A stretch of 37,009 nucleotides of DNA from UBA4644 sp964541085. GTDB lineage: Bacteria > Bacillota > Clostridia > Oscillospirales > Butyricicoccaceae. Position 1 is the stretch's first letter. The number at the start of each line of letters is the position of its first letter. Both the position numbers and the translations under genes were made by a program. The notes below the pieces were generated by a model. That model searched no databases, was not told the DNA's origin, and worked only from the letters and a program-made list of their open reading frames with translations. Positions 7,576 through 15,428 of the stretch are shown here, piece after piece. The stretch lies in assembly GCA_964541085.1 (NCBI GenBank), contig CAZIPA010000018.1, positions 1-37,009 of the forward strand. Direction: 5' to 3'.

Positions 7576-9132
7576 ATGAAGAAGTGCATTGGTATCTATC
7601 TCCGTCTTTCTTTGGAAGATGTCGATAAAAGAACCAACAAGGCAAAGGACGAAAGCAATAGTATCGCCGCACAGCGTCAGCTGATCCAGCGACACATTGA
7701 GCAGAACCCTTACCTTGCCAGTCTGCCGCAGATGGAGTTCTGTGATGATGGCTTTAGTGGCACTAATTTTGAGCGACCGGACTTTCAGAGAATGATAGAC
7801 CTTGTTCGTGCTGGTGAAATCCATATCGTGATTGTTAAAGACCTTTCCCGTTTTGGTCGTGACTATCTGGAGGTCGGTGATTACTTGGAACACATCTTTC
7901 CGTTCCTTGGTGTCAGAATGATTTCTATTAACGACCACTACGACAGCGAGAAGTATCTTGGCAACACAGCCGGTATGGACATTGCCTTTCGTAATCTGAT
8001 TTATGATTACTACAGTAAAGACCTTTCCAAGAAGGTCAAGTCAGCCATGAGAACCAAACAGCGTAATGGTGGGTATATTACCTGCTGTACTTATGGCTAC
8101 AAGGTTTCTCCGAAAAACAAGCACCAGATGGTTATTGACCCTGAAACTGCACCGATTGTACGCAGGATTTTCACCGATGTTATCGCAGGTAAATCCACCA
8201 GTCAGGTTGCCAGAGAGCTAAATGCTAAAGGTATCCCTACTCCGCAGCAGTACAAAGGTGTTGCCCGAAGAAAAGATAATCCTTCTAAGTGTATGTGGAC
8301 GCACAACCGGATACTGGATATGTTGAAGAATATTAAGTACACCGGCTGCATGGTAAACCACACCCGTGAAAGCATGGTGATCCGTGCGAAGTCTCAGCGT
8401 AGAGTTCCCAAGGAAGAATGGATTTACCACGAAAATGCCCACGAAGCCATTGTGACGATGGAAGAATTTGAAGCGGCACAGGCAGCTTTGCGTAAGGTCA
8501 GACCCCACACCAAGAAGAACAAAGAAAACTCATTTCCATTCTACTGCGCTCATTGTGGTCGCAAGCTCCAGAGAACCTTTGGAACCGATGTCCACTTCTA
8601 TTGTGTAACCCCTTATTGGGATACGGACGAAGAACTGTGTAAATCAGTCAGATGGGACAGGACAGATATTGAGGAAGTTGTTCTTGCTTCTCTAAAGGGT
8701 CAGATTGCCGTTATGACGGTCGAATCTGTCGCTAAGACCCAGAACACCATTTCCGAGGGAACCTTGCTCAGACAGCGATTAAAAGCCCTTACCGTCGAAC
8801 TTGAAGGTAGTGATAACCAGAAAGTGCAAAGCTATCTGGATTACCGTGAAGGACGCATTACCAAAGAGGACTTCATCAACCTCCGAGCGGAACGTGAGAA
8901 GCGTATTGCAGAAGTAAAAGAACTGATTGCCGAGACCGAAGCTGAGTATGAAGAATATCTCAGAAAGGAAAATCTGGCAAAACAGGAACAGGCACTCGTC
9001 GAGCGTACAAGCTCCATGAATGACGAAGCTCTGAAAGAATTGATGTACGATGCCGTTGAGCGAATCAATGTTACAGACAACCAGAATATCGAAATTATCT
9101 GGAAGTTCGATGATCTGTTCGCTACTGCATGA
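7576..9132 (+). CDS. Large serine recombinase 3
   Basis: A 518-residue serine recombinase and the gene nearest the element end. Residues 8-14 are YLRLSLE with Ser12 as nucleophile; IVKDLSRFGRDY supplies the conserved arginine motif near residue 85. The recombinase domain follows (about 165-285). The zinc ribbon is shorter than in its neighbours (FYCAHCG, then FYC and LCKS). A long coiled coil (about 390-470) precedes the tail. The start at 7576 lies one base after the previous stop, with AGGAGG at 7561-7566. Upstream in-frame codons lie inside recombinase 2 and are not used. Position next to the junction is typical for the recombinases of Tn4451-like elements, though those carry one large recombinase. 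Confidence 0.93.
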   Translation: MKKCIGIYLRLSLEDVDKRTNKAKDESNSIAAQRQLIQRHIEQNPYLASLPQMEFCDDGFSGTNFERPDFQRMIDLVRAGEIHIVIVKDLSRFGRDYLEVGDYLEHIFPFLGVRMISINDHYDSEKYLGNTAGMDIAFRNLIYDYYSKDLSKKVKSAMRTKQRNGGYITCCTYGYKVSPKNKHQMVIDPETAPIVRRIFTDVIAGKSTSQVARELNAKGIPTPQQYKGVARRKDNPSKCMWTHNRILDMLKNIKYTGCMVNHTRESMVIRAKSQRRVPKEEWIYHENAHEAIVTMEEFEAAQAALRKVRPHTKKNKENSFPFYCAHCGRKLQRTFGTDVHFYCVTPYWDTDEELCKSVRWDRTDIEEVVLASLKGQIAVMTVESVAKTQNTISEGTLLRQRLKALTVELEGSDNQKVQSYLDYREGRITKEDFINLRAEREKRIAEVKELIAETEAEYEEYLRKENLAKQEQALVERTSSMNDEALKELMYDAVERINVTDNQNIEIIWKFDDLFATA

Positions 9133-9136
9133 ATAA

Positions 9137-9160
9137 GAGCCAGTCGGAAACGGCTGGCTC
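9137..9160. terminator. Hairpin after the recombinase operon
   Basis: GAGCCAGTCG pairs with CGGCTGGCTC around a GAAA loop, a 10-bp stem with one wobble, four bases after the last recombinase stop. No T run follows, so termination would be weak; it may protect the mRNA end. Confidence 0.55.
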
Positions 9161-9188
9161 AAATCCTTGAAGTAAAATGTCGATTTTT

Positions 9189-9215
9189 GTCCTAAAATGA
9201 CTCAATGAGTAGGAC
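9189..9215. repeat. Nested palindrome near the element right end
   Basis: GTCCTA (9189-9194) faces TAGGAC (9210-9215), enclosing ACTCAATGAGT (9200-9210). Large serine recombinases bind imperfect inverted repeats at element ends, so this may be an accessory recombinase or regulator site. Confidence 0.35.
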
Positions 9216-9293
9216 AGGTGTTAGAAGCTCCGAAAGCCGAAAAACCCTTATATTTCAAGGCTTTCTGGGGCTTCACAAAAATTTTTTGCACCT

Positions 9294-9313
9294 GATTGAC
9301 ACAATCAGACGAC
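9294..9313. other. Element-chromosome junction (attachment site)
   Basis: GATTG (9294-9298) and CAATC (9302-9306) form an inverted repeat, and right after it spoVT sequence begins with GACGAC (9308-9313), encoding the two Asp of DDLGR. Two GA dinucleotides (9308 and 9311) are candidate crossover points, as known for TnpX/TndX-type recombinases. TTGACA at 9296-9301 points outward. The matching left junction is outside the window. Confidence 0.65.
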
Positions 9314-9802
9314 CTTGGCCGGGTGGTTATCCCCAAGGAGATTCGCCGCACCATGCGTATCCGGGAGGGCGAGCCCATGGAGATTTTCACGGAGGCGGGG
9401 GGCAGCGTGATTTTCCGCAAATATTCTCCGGCGGGAGAGCAGAGCGCTATGGCTGCCGATCTTTGCGAAGCGCTGTTCCGCACCAGCGGGCGGCCTGCGG
9501 TGATCTGTGACCGGGACGGCATCGTTGCAGCGGCGGGCCCCCGTCGAAAGGAGCTGGAAAACCGGCCGCTGTCTCCCGGGCTGGAGTCGCTGCTGCGCAC
9601 CCGACAGGTGCAAAAGCCCGTGCCGCCGGTGCCTGTGACCCAGGGGGTTTCCGGGGCGGGGGGGGCACTGCTGGTACCTCTGGCCGCAGGGGGCGATGTG
9701 TGCGGCTGTGTGGCCCTGCTGGAGGGAAATACTCCGCTGGGCGAAGGGGAGACCCGGCTGTTACAGGCGGCAGCCCTGTTTTTCTCCCGGCAGATGGAAT
9801 GA
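9296..9802 (+). pseudogene. spoVT: spoVT, 5' end replaced by the mobile element
   Basis: SpoVT is a sporulation transcription factor of the AbrB/SpoVT family that acts in the forespore. From DDLGRVVIPKEIRR the sequence matches the SpoVT DNA-binding domain closely, followed by IREGEPMEIF, RKYSP and a GAF-like C-terminal domain (PAVICDRDGIV to FFSRQME). Family members begin with about ten more residues (MKATGIVRRI type) that form the first strand of the swapped-hairpin fold. Here they are missing: upstream codons MTQS come from the element, TGA lies in frame at 9293, and the only start is a TTG without a ribosome binding site. The gene is probably inactive unless the element excises precisely. 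The rest of the frame is intact, which argues for a recent or reversible insertion. Confidence 0.85.
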
Positions 9803-9821
9803 GGAAATCTTCCCGCGCCCC

Positions 9822-9851
9822 CTTGCGGGAACGGGAAAAAGGCGTTATAAT
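9822..9851 (+). promoter_or_regulatory. Sigma-A type promoter for the small gene at 9884
   Basis: TTGCGG (9822-9827), an 18-bp spacer and a perfect TATAAT (9846-9851), followed 15 bases later by the ribosome binding site of the next gene. Confidence 0.7.
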
Positions 9852-9883
9852 ACCCTCGAAAACCACAGGGAGGGAACCGTTTT

Positions 9884-10096
9884 ATGGCATGGATCGCATT
9901 GAGCTATCGAGGCTCGGAGTATACGGCAAAGCAGCTGATCGAAATTTCCCGGCGCTTTCTGGAGGGCAGCGGCTGCACCTTTCAGGGCTATGAAATTTAC
10001 GATGACTGCGATATGCTGATGATTACCGCCACAGACGCCAGCGGCGCGGAATGCACCTTTGAGCTGTCGCTGGACGAGCTGAACGCTTATCTCTGA
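9884..10096 (+). CDS. Small protein of unknown function
   Basis: A 70-residue protein that I do not recognise. It starts MAWIALSYRGSEYTAKQLIE and ends LSLDELNAYL, with alternating predicted helix and strands, an acidic middle (YDDCDML) and three cysteines. There is no signal peptide or membrane segment. The start is supported by AGGGAGG about 10 bases upstream and by a good promoter at 9822-9851. It stands alone between truncated spoVT and the rimP operon, which has its own promoter. Confidence 0.7.
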   Translation: MAWIALSYRGSEYTAKQLIEISRRFLEGSGCTFQGYEIYDDCDMLMITATDASGAECTFELSLDELNAYL

Positions 10097-10174
10097 GCGG
10101 ACAAAAGCACCCCGCACGGGCGGAAGCAGGGCAGAAAATCTTTGCTTTTTTCCCGATATTTTCCGGAATGGCCC

Positions 10175-10203
10175 TTGCAAAGCGGGGGAATGTGTGGTAT
10201 AAT
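10175..10203 (+). promoter_or_regulatory. Sigma-A promoter of the rimP-infB operon
   Basis: TTGCAA (10175-10180), a 17-bp spacer and a perfect TATAAT (10198-10203), about 80 bases before rimP. No other strong promoter is seen before infB. Confidence 0.82.
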
Positions 10204-10230
10204 CAGCTTGTAAGTAGTATGGTGGAGAGG

Positions 10231-10254
10231 AAGAGTGAGCTTCGGCTCACTCTT
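10231..10254 (+). promoter_or_regulatory. UUCG-capped hairpin in the rimP leader
   Basis: AAGAGTGAGC and GCTCACTCTT form a perfect 10-bp stem around a TTCG loop, followed by CTTTGTTG. It lies about 20 bases after the expected transcription start and could attenuate or stabilise the nusA operon mRNA. The T run is weak, so full termination is unlikely. Confidence 0.6.
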
Positions 10255-10282
10255 CTTTGTTGAGAATTTGAAAGGCGGAAGT

Positions 10283-10747
10283 ATGACACAGAAAGAAGTC
10301 GTGCGCCGGGTGACGCAGCTGGTGCTGCCCCTGTGTGAACAGGCCGGTGTGTCCCTCTGGGATGTGACCTTTGAAAAGGAAGGAAGGCAGCATATCCTGA
10401 CGGTGTATATCGACCGGGAGGAGGGCGTGGATATGGACAACTGCGAAACGGTTTCCCGGGCGCTGGATCCGCTGCTGGACGCGCCGGAGTTTGACAGTCT
10501 GCCCGCCTATACCCTGACGGTGTCCTCCGCCGGGCTGGAGCGGCCTTTGAGCCGGCCGGAGCATTTTCAGTGGGCGCTGGGACGGGAAATCACCCTGCAC
10601 TTTTACCGTCCGCTGGATGGTGTGCGGGAGCTGACGGGAACGCTGGCTTCCTTTGACGGGAGTCAGCTGACCCTGACGGTTTCCGGCGAAAACCGGGAAA
10701 TCCCCCGTGCCGCCGTGGCACAGGCCCGGCTGTATTTTGCCTTCTGA
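10283..10747 (+). CDS. rimP: Ribosome maturation factor RimP
   Basis: A 154-residue cytoplasmic protein needed for assembly of the 30S subunit. The N-terminal domain holds GVSLWDVTFEKEG and LTVYIDREEGVDMDNCE, then SRALDPLLD and the signature YTLTVSSAGLERPLSRPEHF. The C-terminal SH3-like domain starts near residue 95 (GREITLHFY) and ends ARLYF. Length is normal. The start at 10283 follows AAAGGCGGAAG. It is first in the rimP-nusA-rnpM-ylxQ-infB operon, whose order is conserved in Firmicutes. Confidence 0.96.
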   Translation: MTQKEVVRRVTQLVLPLCEQAGVSLWDVTFEKEGRQHILTVYIDREEGVDMDNCETVSRALDPLLDAPEFDSLPAYTLTVSSAGLERPLSRPEHFQWALGREITLHFYRPLDGVRELTGTLASFDGSQLTLTVSGENREIPRAAVAQARLYFAF

Positions 10748-10821
10748 GCCGGGAAGGATGTTCGTAAAATAAATTTGATGATAGATTCGCCGCCCTCCGC
10801 GGCGGAAAGAGAGGAAGAAAC

Positions 10822-11904
10822 ATGGCAAGCGAAATGATTAAAGCCCTGGAGGATCTGGAAAAGGAAAAGGGCATCCGGAAGGATTATATGCTGGATCGCA
10901 TTGGTCAGGCGCTGGTTGCCGCCTACAAGGCCCTGTACAAGCGGGACCCTCAGGGCGCAGCGCTGGACAATGTGTTTGTCCATATTGATGAAGAGACCGG
11001 CGAGATTCAGATGCACGCCGTCAAAACCGTGGTGGAAGAGGTGCAGAATCCCGCCGTGGAGCTGTCTGTGGAGGAAGCGAAGAAATATTCTCCCGATCCT
11101 CAGCCCGGCGACGAGGTGCGTCTGGATGTGAAGCCCCGGGACTTTGGCCGCATTGCCACCTCTACGGCAAAGCAGGTCATCATTCAGGGCATCCGTGAGG
11201 CGGAGCGTGGCATGATCGCCGACGAATATGCCTCCAAGGAGCATGAAATTCTCACGGGTGTTGTCACCCGTATCGACCCCCGCTACGGCTCTGCGTTGCT
11301 GGAGCTGGGCGGACAGCGGCAGCATACCGAGGCGACCCTCTCCCAGCAGGAGCAGCTGGCGGGAGAAGTTCTCCACGAGGGCGACCATGTGCGGGTGTAT
11401 GTGGTGGAGGTGCGCCGGAACGGCAAGGGCCCCCAGATCGTCCTGTCCCGCACCCATCCCGGTCTGGTAAAGTGCCTGTTTGAGCTGGAGGTTCCGGAGA
11501 TCGCCGAGGGCATTGTCTCCGTCAAATCCATGGCCCGGGAGGCGGGCAGCCGCACCAAGATCGCCGTCACCTCCACCGATGAAAATGTGGATCCCATCGG
11601 CGCCTGCGTGGGCCCCAAGGGCGGCCGTGTGGCAGCCGTTGTCAAAGAACTGAAGGGCGAAAAAATCGACATTATCAAATACAGCGAGGATCCGGTGCAG
11701 TTTGTGGCGGAGGCCCTGTCTCCCGCCGATGTGCTGTCGGTGCAGATGCAGGAGGACGGAAAATCCTGCACGGTCATCGTGCCGGAGGATCAGCTGTCTC
11801 TGGCCATCGGCAAGGAAGGACAGAATGCCCGTCTGGCGGCAAAGCTCACGGGCTATCGCATTGATATCCGTCCCGGCACGGCTCCGGCAGAAGGAGAAAA
11901 CTGA
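10822..11904 (+). CDS. nusA: Transcription termination/antitermination protein NusA
   Basis: A 360-residue RNA polymerase-binding factor that modulates pausing, termination and antitermination. The N-terminal polymerase-binding domain covers about 1-125, the S1 domain about 130-200 (LTGVVTRIDPRYGSALLELG), then KH1 (GSRTKIAVTS, DPIGACVGPKGGRV) and KH2 (LSLAIGKEGQNARLAAKLTG). There is no acidic C-terminal repeat, as usual in Firmicutes. The start follows AGAGGAAG. The 75-base gap after rimP contains a small CGCCG/CGGCG hairpin but no clear promoter. Confidence 0.97.
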   Translation: MASEMIKALEDLEKEKGIRKDYMLDRIGQALVAAYKALYKRDPQGAALDNVFVHIDEETGEIQMHAVKTVVEEVQNPAVELSVEEAKKYSPDPQPGDEVRLDVKPRDFGRIATSTAKQVIIQGIREAERGMIADEYASKEHEILTGVVTRIDPRYGSALLELGGQRQHTEATLSQQEQLAGEVLHEGDHVRVYVVEVRRNGKGPQIVLSRTHPGLVKCLFELEVPEIAEGIVSVKSMAREAGSRTKIAVTSTDENVDPIGACVGPKGGRVAAVVKELKGEKIDIIKYSEDPVQFVAEALSPADVLSVQMQEDGKSCTVIVPEDQLSLAIGKEGQNARLAAKLTGYRIDIRPGTAPAEGEN

Positions 11905-11978
11905 GTCGTCCGGAGAGCTGCGCTGTGCCGGAACGCCTGCACAGCAGGTGAGAGATCGTCGTATCTGGAGGTGTCTTT

Positions 11979-12248
11979 ATGCCGAAAAAAATACCTATCC
12001 GTCAGTGTGTGGCCTGTCGGGAACACCGGGAAAAGCCCAGTCTGGCCCGTGTGGTGCGCACACCGGAGGGAACCGTGGTCTATGACCGCCGGGGCAAGGT
12101 GCCGGGAAGAGGCGCTTACCTCTGCCCCAATGCGGCCTGTCTGGAAAAGGCCGTGAAAAGCCGTGCGCTGAACCGTGCGCTGGAAACGGAGATCACACCG
12201 GAAATTTATGAGGCCCTTCGGGCGCAGATCGGGGAGGGAGCAGAATGA
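11979..12248 (+). CDS. rnpM: RNase P modulator RnpM (YlxR family)
   Basis: An 89-residue RNA-binding protein of the YlxR family, recently named RnpM for its effect on RNase P in Bacillus. The signature is complete: PIRQCVACREHREKPSLAR, GRGAYLCPNAACLEKAVK, then a basic helix. The paired cysteines may shape the fold. It starts after GGAGGTGTC and its stop overlaps the next start by four bases (ATGA), so it is coupled to ylxQ. Confidence 0.93.
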   Translation: MPKKIPIRQCVACREHREKPSLARVVRTPEGTVVYDRRGKVPGRGAYLCPNAACLEKAVKSRALNRALETEITPEIYEALRAQIGEGAE

Positions 12249-12808
12249 CAGAGGAAGTGTTGGGCTTTCTGGGCCTGATGCGCCGGGCAGGTGCGCTGGC
12301 GCTGGGTGCGGAGGATGCCTTTGACGCTGCCCGCACTGGCAAGGCCAGACTGCTCTGTCTGGCGAAGGATGCTTCCCGCAATACCGCGGACGGCATCCGC
12401 AATGCGCAGGCCCTGCGTCAGGTGCCGCTGATTACGCTGGACGGCGAAAAGCGTCAGCTGGGTCAGGCGCTGGGCTGCGGAGAATGTGCCGCACTGGCCA
12501 TTCTGGATACGGGCTTTGCCCTGTCCCTGTGCAAAAAGCTGGGGCTGGAGGCAGAGATCCCGGCGCTGGAGGAACGGCTTCAGCGGGAAAAGAAGCGCAA
12601 GGCCAAAAAGGAACAGAAAAAAGCGCCGCCCGGCACATTGCCGCCGGGAGCGAAAAGCGGAGCCGCTGGACGCATCGCAGCCAGGGCCCGCCGTACATCG
12701 GAAAAATCCGTGGGAAAACAGCCGACAAAACCGCAGAGCGGCGAAAAAACAGCCGCAGTTGTGAAACGAAAACCGCGCAGGACCGGAAAAGGGGGAACTG
12801 AGCTATGA
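12245..12808 (+). CDS. L7Ae-family ribosomal protein YlxQ with basic C-terminal extension
   Basis: A 187-residue protein. The first 105 residues are the L7Ae/L30e fold (FLGLMRRAGALALGAEDAF, LLCLAKDASRNT, PLITLDGEKRQLGQALG, AALAILDTGFA), which binds kink-turn RNA. Family members in this operon are usually about 100 residues. Here a tail of about 75 residues rich in Lys, Arg, Ala, Pro and Gly follows and is predicted disordered, probably an extra RNA contact. Both ends overlap their neighbours by four bases, so rnpM, ylxQ and infB are translationally coupled. Confidence 0.88.
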   Translation: MTEEVLGFLGLMRRAGALALGAEDAFDAARTGKARLLCLAKDASRNTADGIRNAQALRQVPLITLDGEKRQLGQALGCGECAALAILDTGFALSLCKKLGLEAEIPALEERLQREKKRKAKKEQKKAPPGTLPPGAKSGAAGRIAARARRTSEKSVGKQPTKPQSGEKTAAVVKRKPRRTGKGGTEL

Positions 12809-15297
12809 CAAATAACAAGTACAAGATTTCGGAGCTGGCAAAGGATTTTGACCTGCAGGGCAAGGACCTTTGCGCAGCACTCTCCGCCATGGGCAAGACC
12901 TACAAGCCCTCTCAGAGCATTACCGCTCAGGAGGTGGGTATGGTGATAGACTATCTCACCCAGAAGCATCAGGTGGGCAGTCTGTCCGAGATTCGGGCTT
13001 CTGCGGCACAGGCCGCCGAGCAGCGGAAACAGGCCGCCGAGGATCGCATCCGCAAGCAGCAGGAGGAGGCCGCTGCCCGCATCCGTGCAGAGGAAAAGGC
13101 CAAGGAGGATCTCATCCGCCGCAGCCAGCCCCGGCAGGAGCCTGCAAAGCAGCCGGCAAAGCAGCCCGCCAAGCCGCAGGAAAAGCAGCCGGCAAAGCAG
13201 CCGGAAAAGCCCCGCCAGCAGGCCAAGGCCCGTCCTCAGGGACAGACGCTGCAATATACGCCCCCTGCCCGCACGGAGGAAAAGGCCGTGCAGCCGGAGC
13301 AGCCTCAGCAGAACGCCGGTGCCAAGCGGCACTATGTGGATACCCGGGGCAGCAGCGTGAATATCGCCAAATATGACGAGCGTCTGGATACGCTGGTGCC
13401 CCAGCAGGCCGGCCGCTTTAACCAGAGCCAGAACAAGCAGAAGCTGGTGAAGAAGGATCAGCGCCGTCCCCAGTTCGGCAACAAGCGCCGACAGGAGGAG
13501 CAGGAAAAGATGCGCCGTCTGGAGCAGCAGGCCCAGATCAAAAAGGCGCCTCTGAAGGTGCTCATCCCCGAGGAAATCGCCGTGGGCGAGCTGGCGCTGC
13601 GTCTGAAAAAGACCGCTGCCGAGGTCATCAAGCAGCTGATGAAGCTGGGCGTGATGGCCAATGTTTCTCAGAATGTGGATTATGATACCGCTTCTCTGGT
13701 GGCTATGGAGCTGGGTGCCGTGCCGGAGAAGGAGGTTGTGGTCACCATCGAAGAGCGTCTGTTTGACGAGCATGAGGATCAGGACGCCGATCTGACCCCC
13801 CGGGCCCCCGTGGTGGTGGTCATGGGCCATGTTGACCACGGCAAGACCTCTCTGCTGGACGCCATCCGCAACGCTCATGTGGCTGCCGGTGAGGCCGGCG
13901 GCATTACCCAGCATATCGGCGCTTACCGGGTGAAGCTCAACGGCCGGGACATCACCTTCCTGGATACCCCCGGCCATGCGGCCTTTACCTCCATGCGTGC
14001 CCGTGGCGCGCAGGTGACGGATGTGGCCATTCTGGTGGTGGCGGCGGACGACGGCATCATGCCCCAGACCGTGGAGGCCATCAACCATGCCAAGGCGGCG
14101 GGCGTTCCGCTGATCGTGGCCGTGAACAAGATCGACAAGCACAATGCCAACCCCGACCGGGTGCTCCAGCAGCTGACGGAGCACGGTCTGGTGCCGGAGG
14201 AGTGGGGCGGTGAAACCATCGTCTGCCCCATTTCCGCCCTGAAGCATGAGGGTATCGACAATCTGCTGGAGATGGTGCTGCTGACGGCGGATATGCTGGA
14301 GCTGAAGGCCAACCCCAACCGTCTGGCCAAGGGCACCGTCATCGAGGCAAAGCTGGACAGAGGCCGTGGCCCGGTGGCCACCGTGCTCATCCAGAACGGT
14401 ACGCTGCACGCCGGTGATATCGTCATTGCCGGAACTGCCGTGGGCCGTGTCCGTGCTATGAACGATGAAAAGGGCCGCCGCATGGAAGCCGCCGGCCCCT
14501 CTGTCCCCGTGGAGATCGTGGGTCTGGCCGAGGTTCCCGGCGCAGGCGATGTGTTCTATGCCGTTGAGGATGAGCGCATGGCCCGGACGCTGGCGGAAAA
14601 GCGCAAGTTTGAGGAAAAGGAAAAGCAGGCGGCTGCCGTGCAGAAGGTCACGCTGGAAAATCTCTTCTCCTCCATCGAGCAGGGCAGCGTGAAGGATCTG
14701 AACATCATCGTCAAGGCCGATGTGAAGGGCTCTGCCGAGGCGGTAAAGGCGTCTCTGGAAAAGCTCTCCAACGACGAGGTGCGGGTGAAGGTCATCCACA
14801 ACGCCGTAGGCGGCATCAACAACAGCGATGTGATGCTGGCCGAGGCTTCCGGCGCGATTATCGTGGGCTTCAATGTGCGTCCCGAGGCGGGTGTGCCGGA
14901 AGAGGCCGAGCGGGCCAAGGTGGATGTGCGTCTGTACCGTGTCATCTACGACTGCCTGGAGGAAATCGAGCAGGCCATGCGCGGTATGCTGGCTCCCACC
15001 TATAAAGAAGTGGTGCTGGGCCATGCGGAGATTCGTGAGACCTTCAAGGTCAGCGGCGTGGGCACCATTGCCGGCTGCTATGTGAAGGACGGCAAGATGC
15101 AGCGCAACGAAAAGGTGCGCATCGTGCGGGACAGCATCGTGATTTATGAGGGCGATCTGGCCAGCCTGAAGCGCTTTAAGGACGACGCCCGTGAGGTGGC
15201 CTCCGGCTTTGAGTGCGGCATGAGCTTTGACCGCTTCAACGATATCAAGGTGGGCGACATCGTGGAAGCCTTTGTCATGGAAGAGGTCAAGCGCTGA
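12805..15297 (+). CDS. infB: Translation initiation factor IF-2
   Basis: An 830-residue GTPase that brings initiator tRNA to the ribosome. The N-terminal helical domain (KISELAKDFDLQGKDL) is followed by a low-complexity linker of Lys, Gln, Pro and Ala (about 70-175, with KQPAKQPAK repeats). A second IF2_N domain (about 255-305) leads to the G domain: GHVDHGKT (G1), DTPGHAAF (G3), NKID (G4). Domains II, III (VKADVKGSAEAV) and IV (SGVGTIAGCYV) complete the protein. It is the last gene of the operon and ends at a strong terminator shared with the convergent hppA side. Confidence 0.97.
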   Translation: MTNNKYKISELAKDFDLQGKDLCAALSAMGKTYKPSQSITAQEVGMVIDYLTQKHQVGSLSEIRASAAQAAEQRKQAAEDRIRKQQEEAAARIRAEEKAKEDLIRRSQPRQEPAKQPAKQPAKPQEKQPAKQPEKPRQQAKARPQGQTLQYTPPARTEEKAVQPEQPQQNAGAKRHYVDTRGSSVNIAKYDERLDTLVPQQAGRFNQSQNKQKLVKKDQRRPQFGNKRRQEEQEKMRRLEQQAQIKKAPLKVLIPEEIAVGELALRLKKTAAEVIKQLMKLGVMANVSQNVDYDTASLVAMELGAVPEKEVVVTIEERLFDEHEDQDADLTPRAPVVVVMGHVDHGKTSLLDAIRNAHVAAGEAGGITQHIGAYRVKLNGRDITFLDTPGHAAFTSMRARGAQVTDVAILVVAADDGIMPQTVEAINHAKAAGVPLIVAVNKIDKHNANPDRVLQQLTEHGLVPEEWGGETIVCPISALKHEGIDNLLEMVLLTADMLELKANPNRLAKGTVIEAKLDRGRGPVATVLIQNGTLHAGDIVIAGTAVGRVRAMNDEKGRRMEAAGPSVPVEIVGLAEVPGAGDVFYAVEDERMARTLAEKRKFEEKEKQAAAVQKVTLENLFSSIEQGSVKDLNIIVKADVKGSAEAVKASLEKLSNDEVRVKVIHNAVGGINNSDVMLAEASGAIIVGFNVRPEAGVPEEAERAKVDVRLYRVIYDCLEEIEQAMRGMLAPTYKEVVLGHAEIRETFKVSGVGTIAGCYVKDGKMQRNEKVRIVRDSIVIYEGDLASLKRFKDDAREVASGFECGMSFDRFNDIKVGDIVEAFVMEEVKR

Positions 15298-15322
15298 GCG
15301 CTGAAACCGCAAAAATAAATAT

Positions 15323-15372
15323 CCCCCGGAACGGAAATGCCAGCGCTGGCACCGTCCCGGGGGGTTTTCTGT
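15323..15372 (+). terminator. Terminator of the rimP-infB operon
   Basis: CCCCCGG (15323-15329) pairs with CCGGGGG (15357-15363), with the inner palindrome TGCCAGCGCTGGCA (15338-15351), then TTTTCTGTTT. The A-rich left flank makes it possibly bidirectional. Confidence 0.85.
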
Positions 15373-15383
15373 TTCAAATAGAA

Positions 15384-15428
15384 ATGGGCGATGCCCGAAG
15401 GCACCGCCCATGGCCGTCTGAGACGGCC
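15384..15428 (-). terminator. Terminator of hppA (minus strand)
   Basis: Two hairpins follow the hppA stop: GGCCGTCT/AGACGGCC (15412-15428), then ATGGGCG-TGCC/GGCA-CGCCCAT (15384-15411). On the minus strand the second is followed by TTTCTATTTG. Confidence 0.78.

Larger units (their letters stand above)
1..9309. mobile_element. Right-hand part of an integrated element with three large serine recombinases
   Basis: This stretch is clearly AT-richer than the host DNA to its right. It carries two XRE regulators, a riboswitch-controlled SARP-like regulator, a MazF-like toxin, a TnpW-like protein and three serine recombinases. The recombinases sit at the right end, and the element stops about 175 bases after the last one, inside the first codons of spoVT. 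TnpW next to large serine recombinases is typical of the Tn4451/Tn5397 group of clostridial transposons, which circularise and insert at GA dinucleotides. No relaxase, conjugation or resistance gene is visible here; these would lie left of the window if present. The left boundary is unseen, so size and transfer ability are unknown. Confidence 0.88.
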
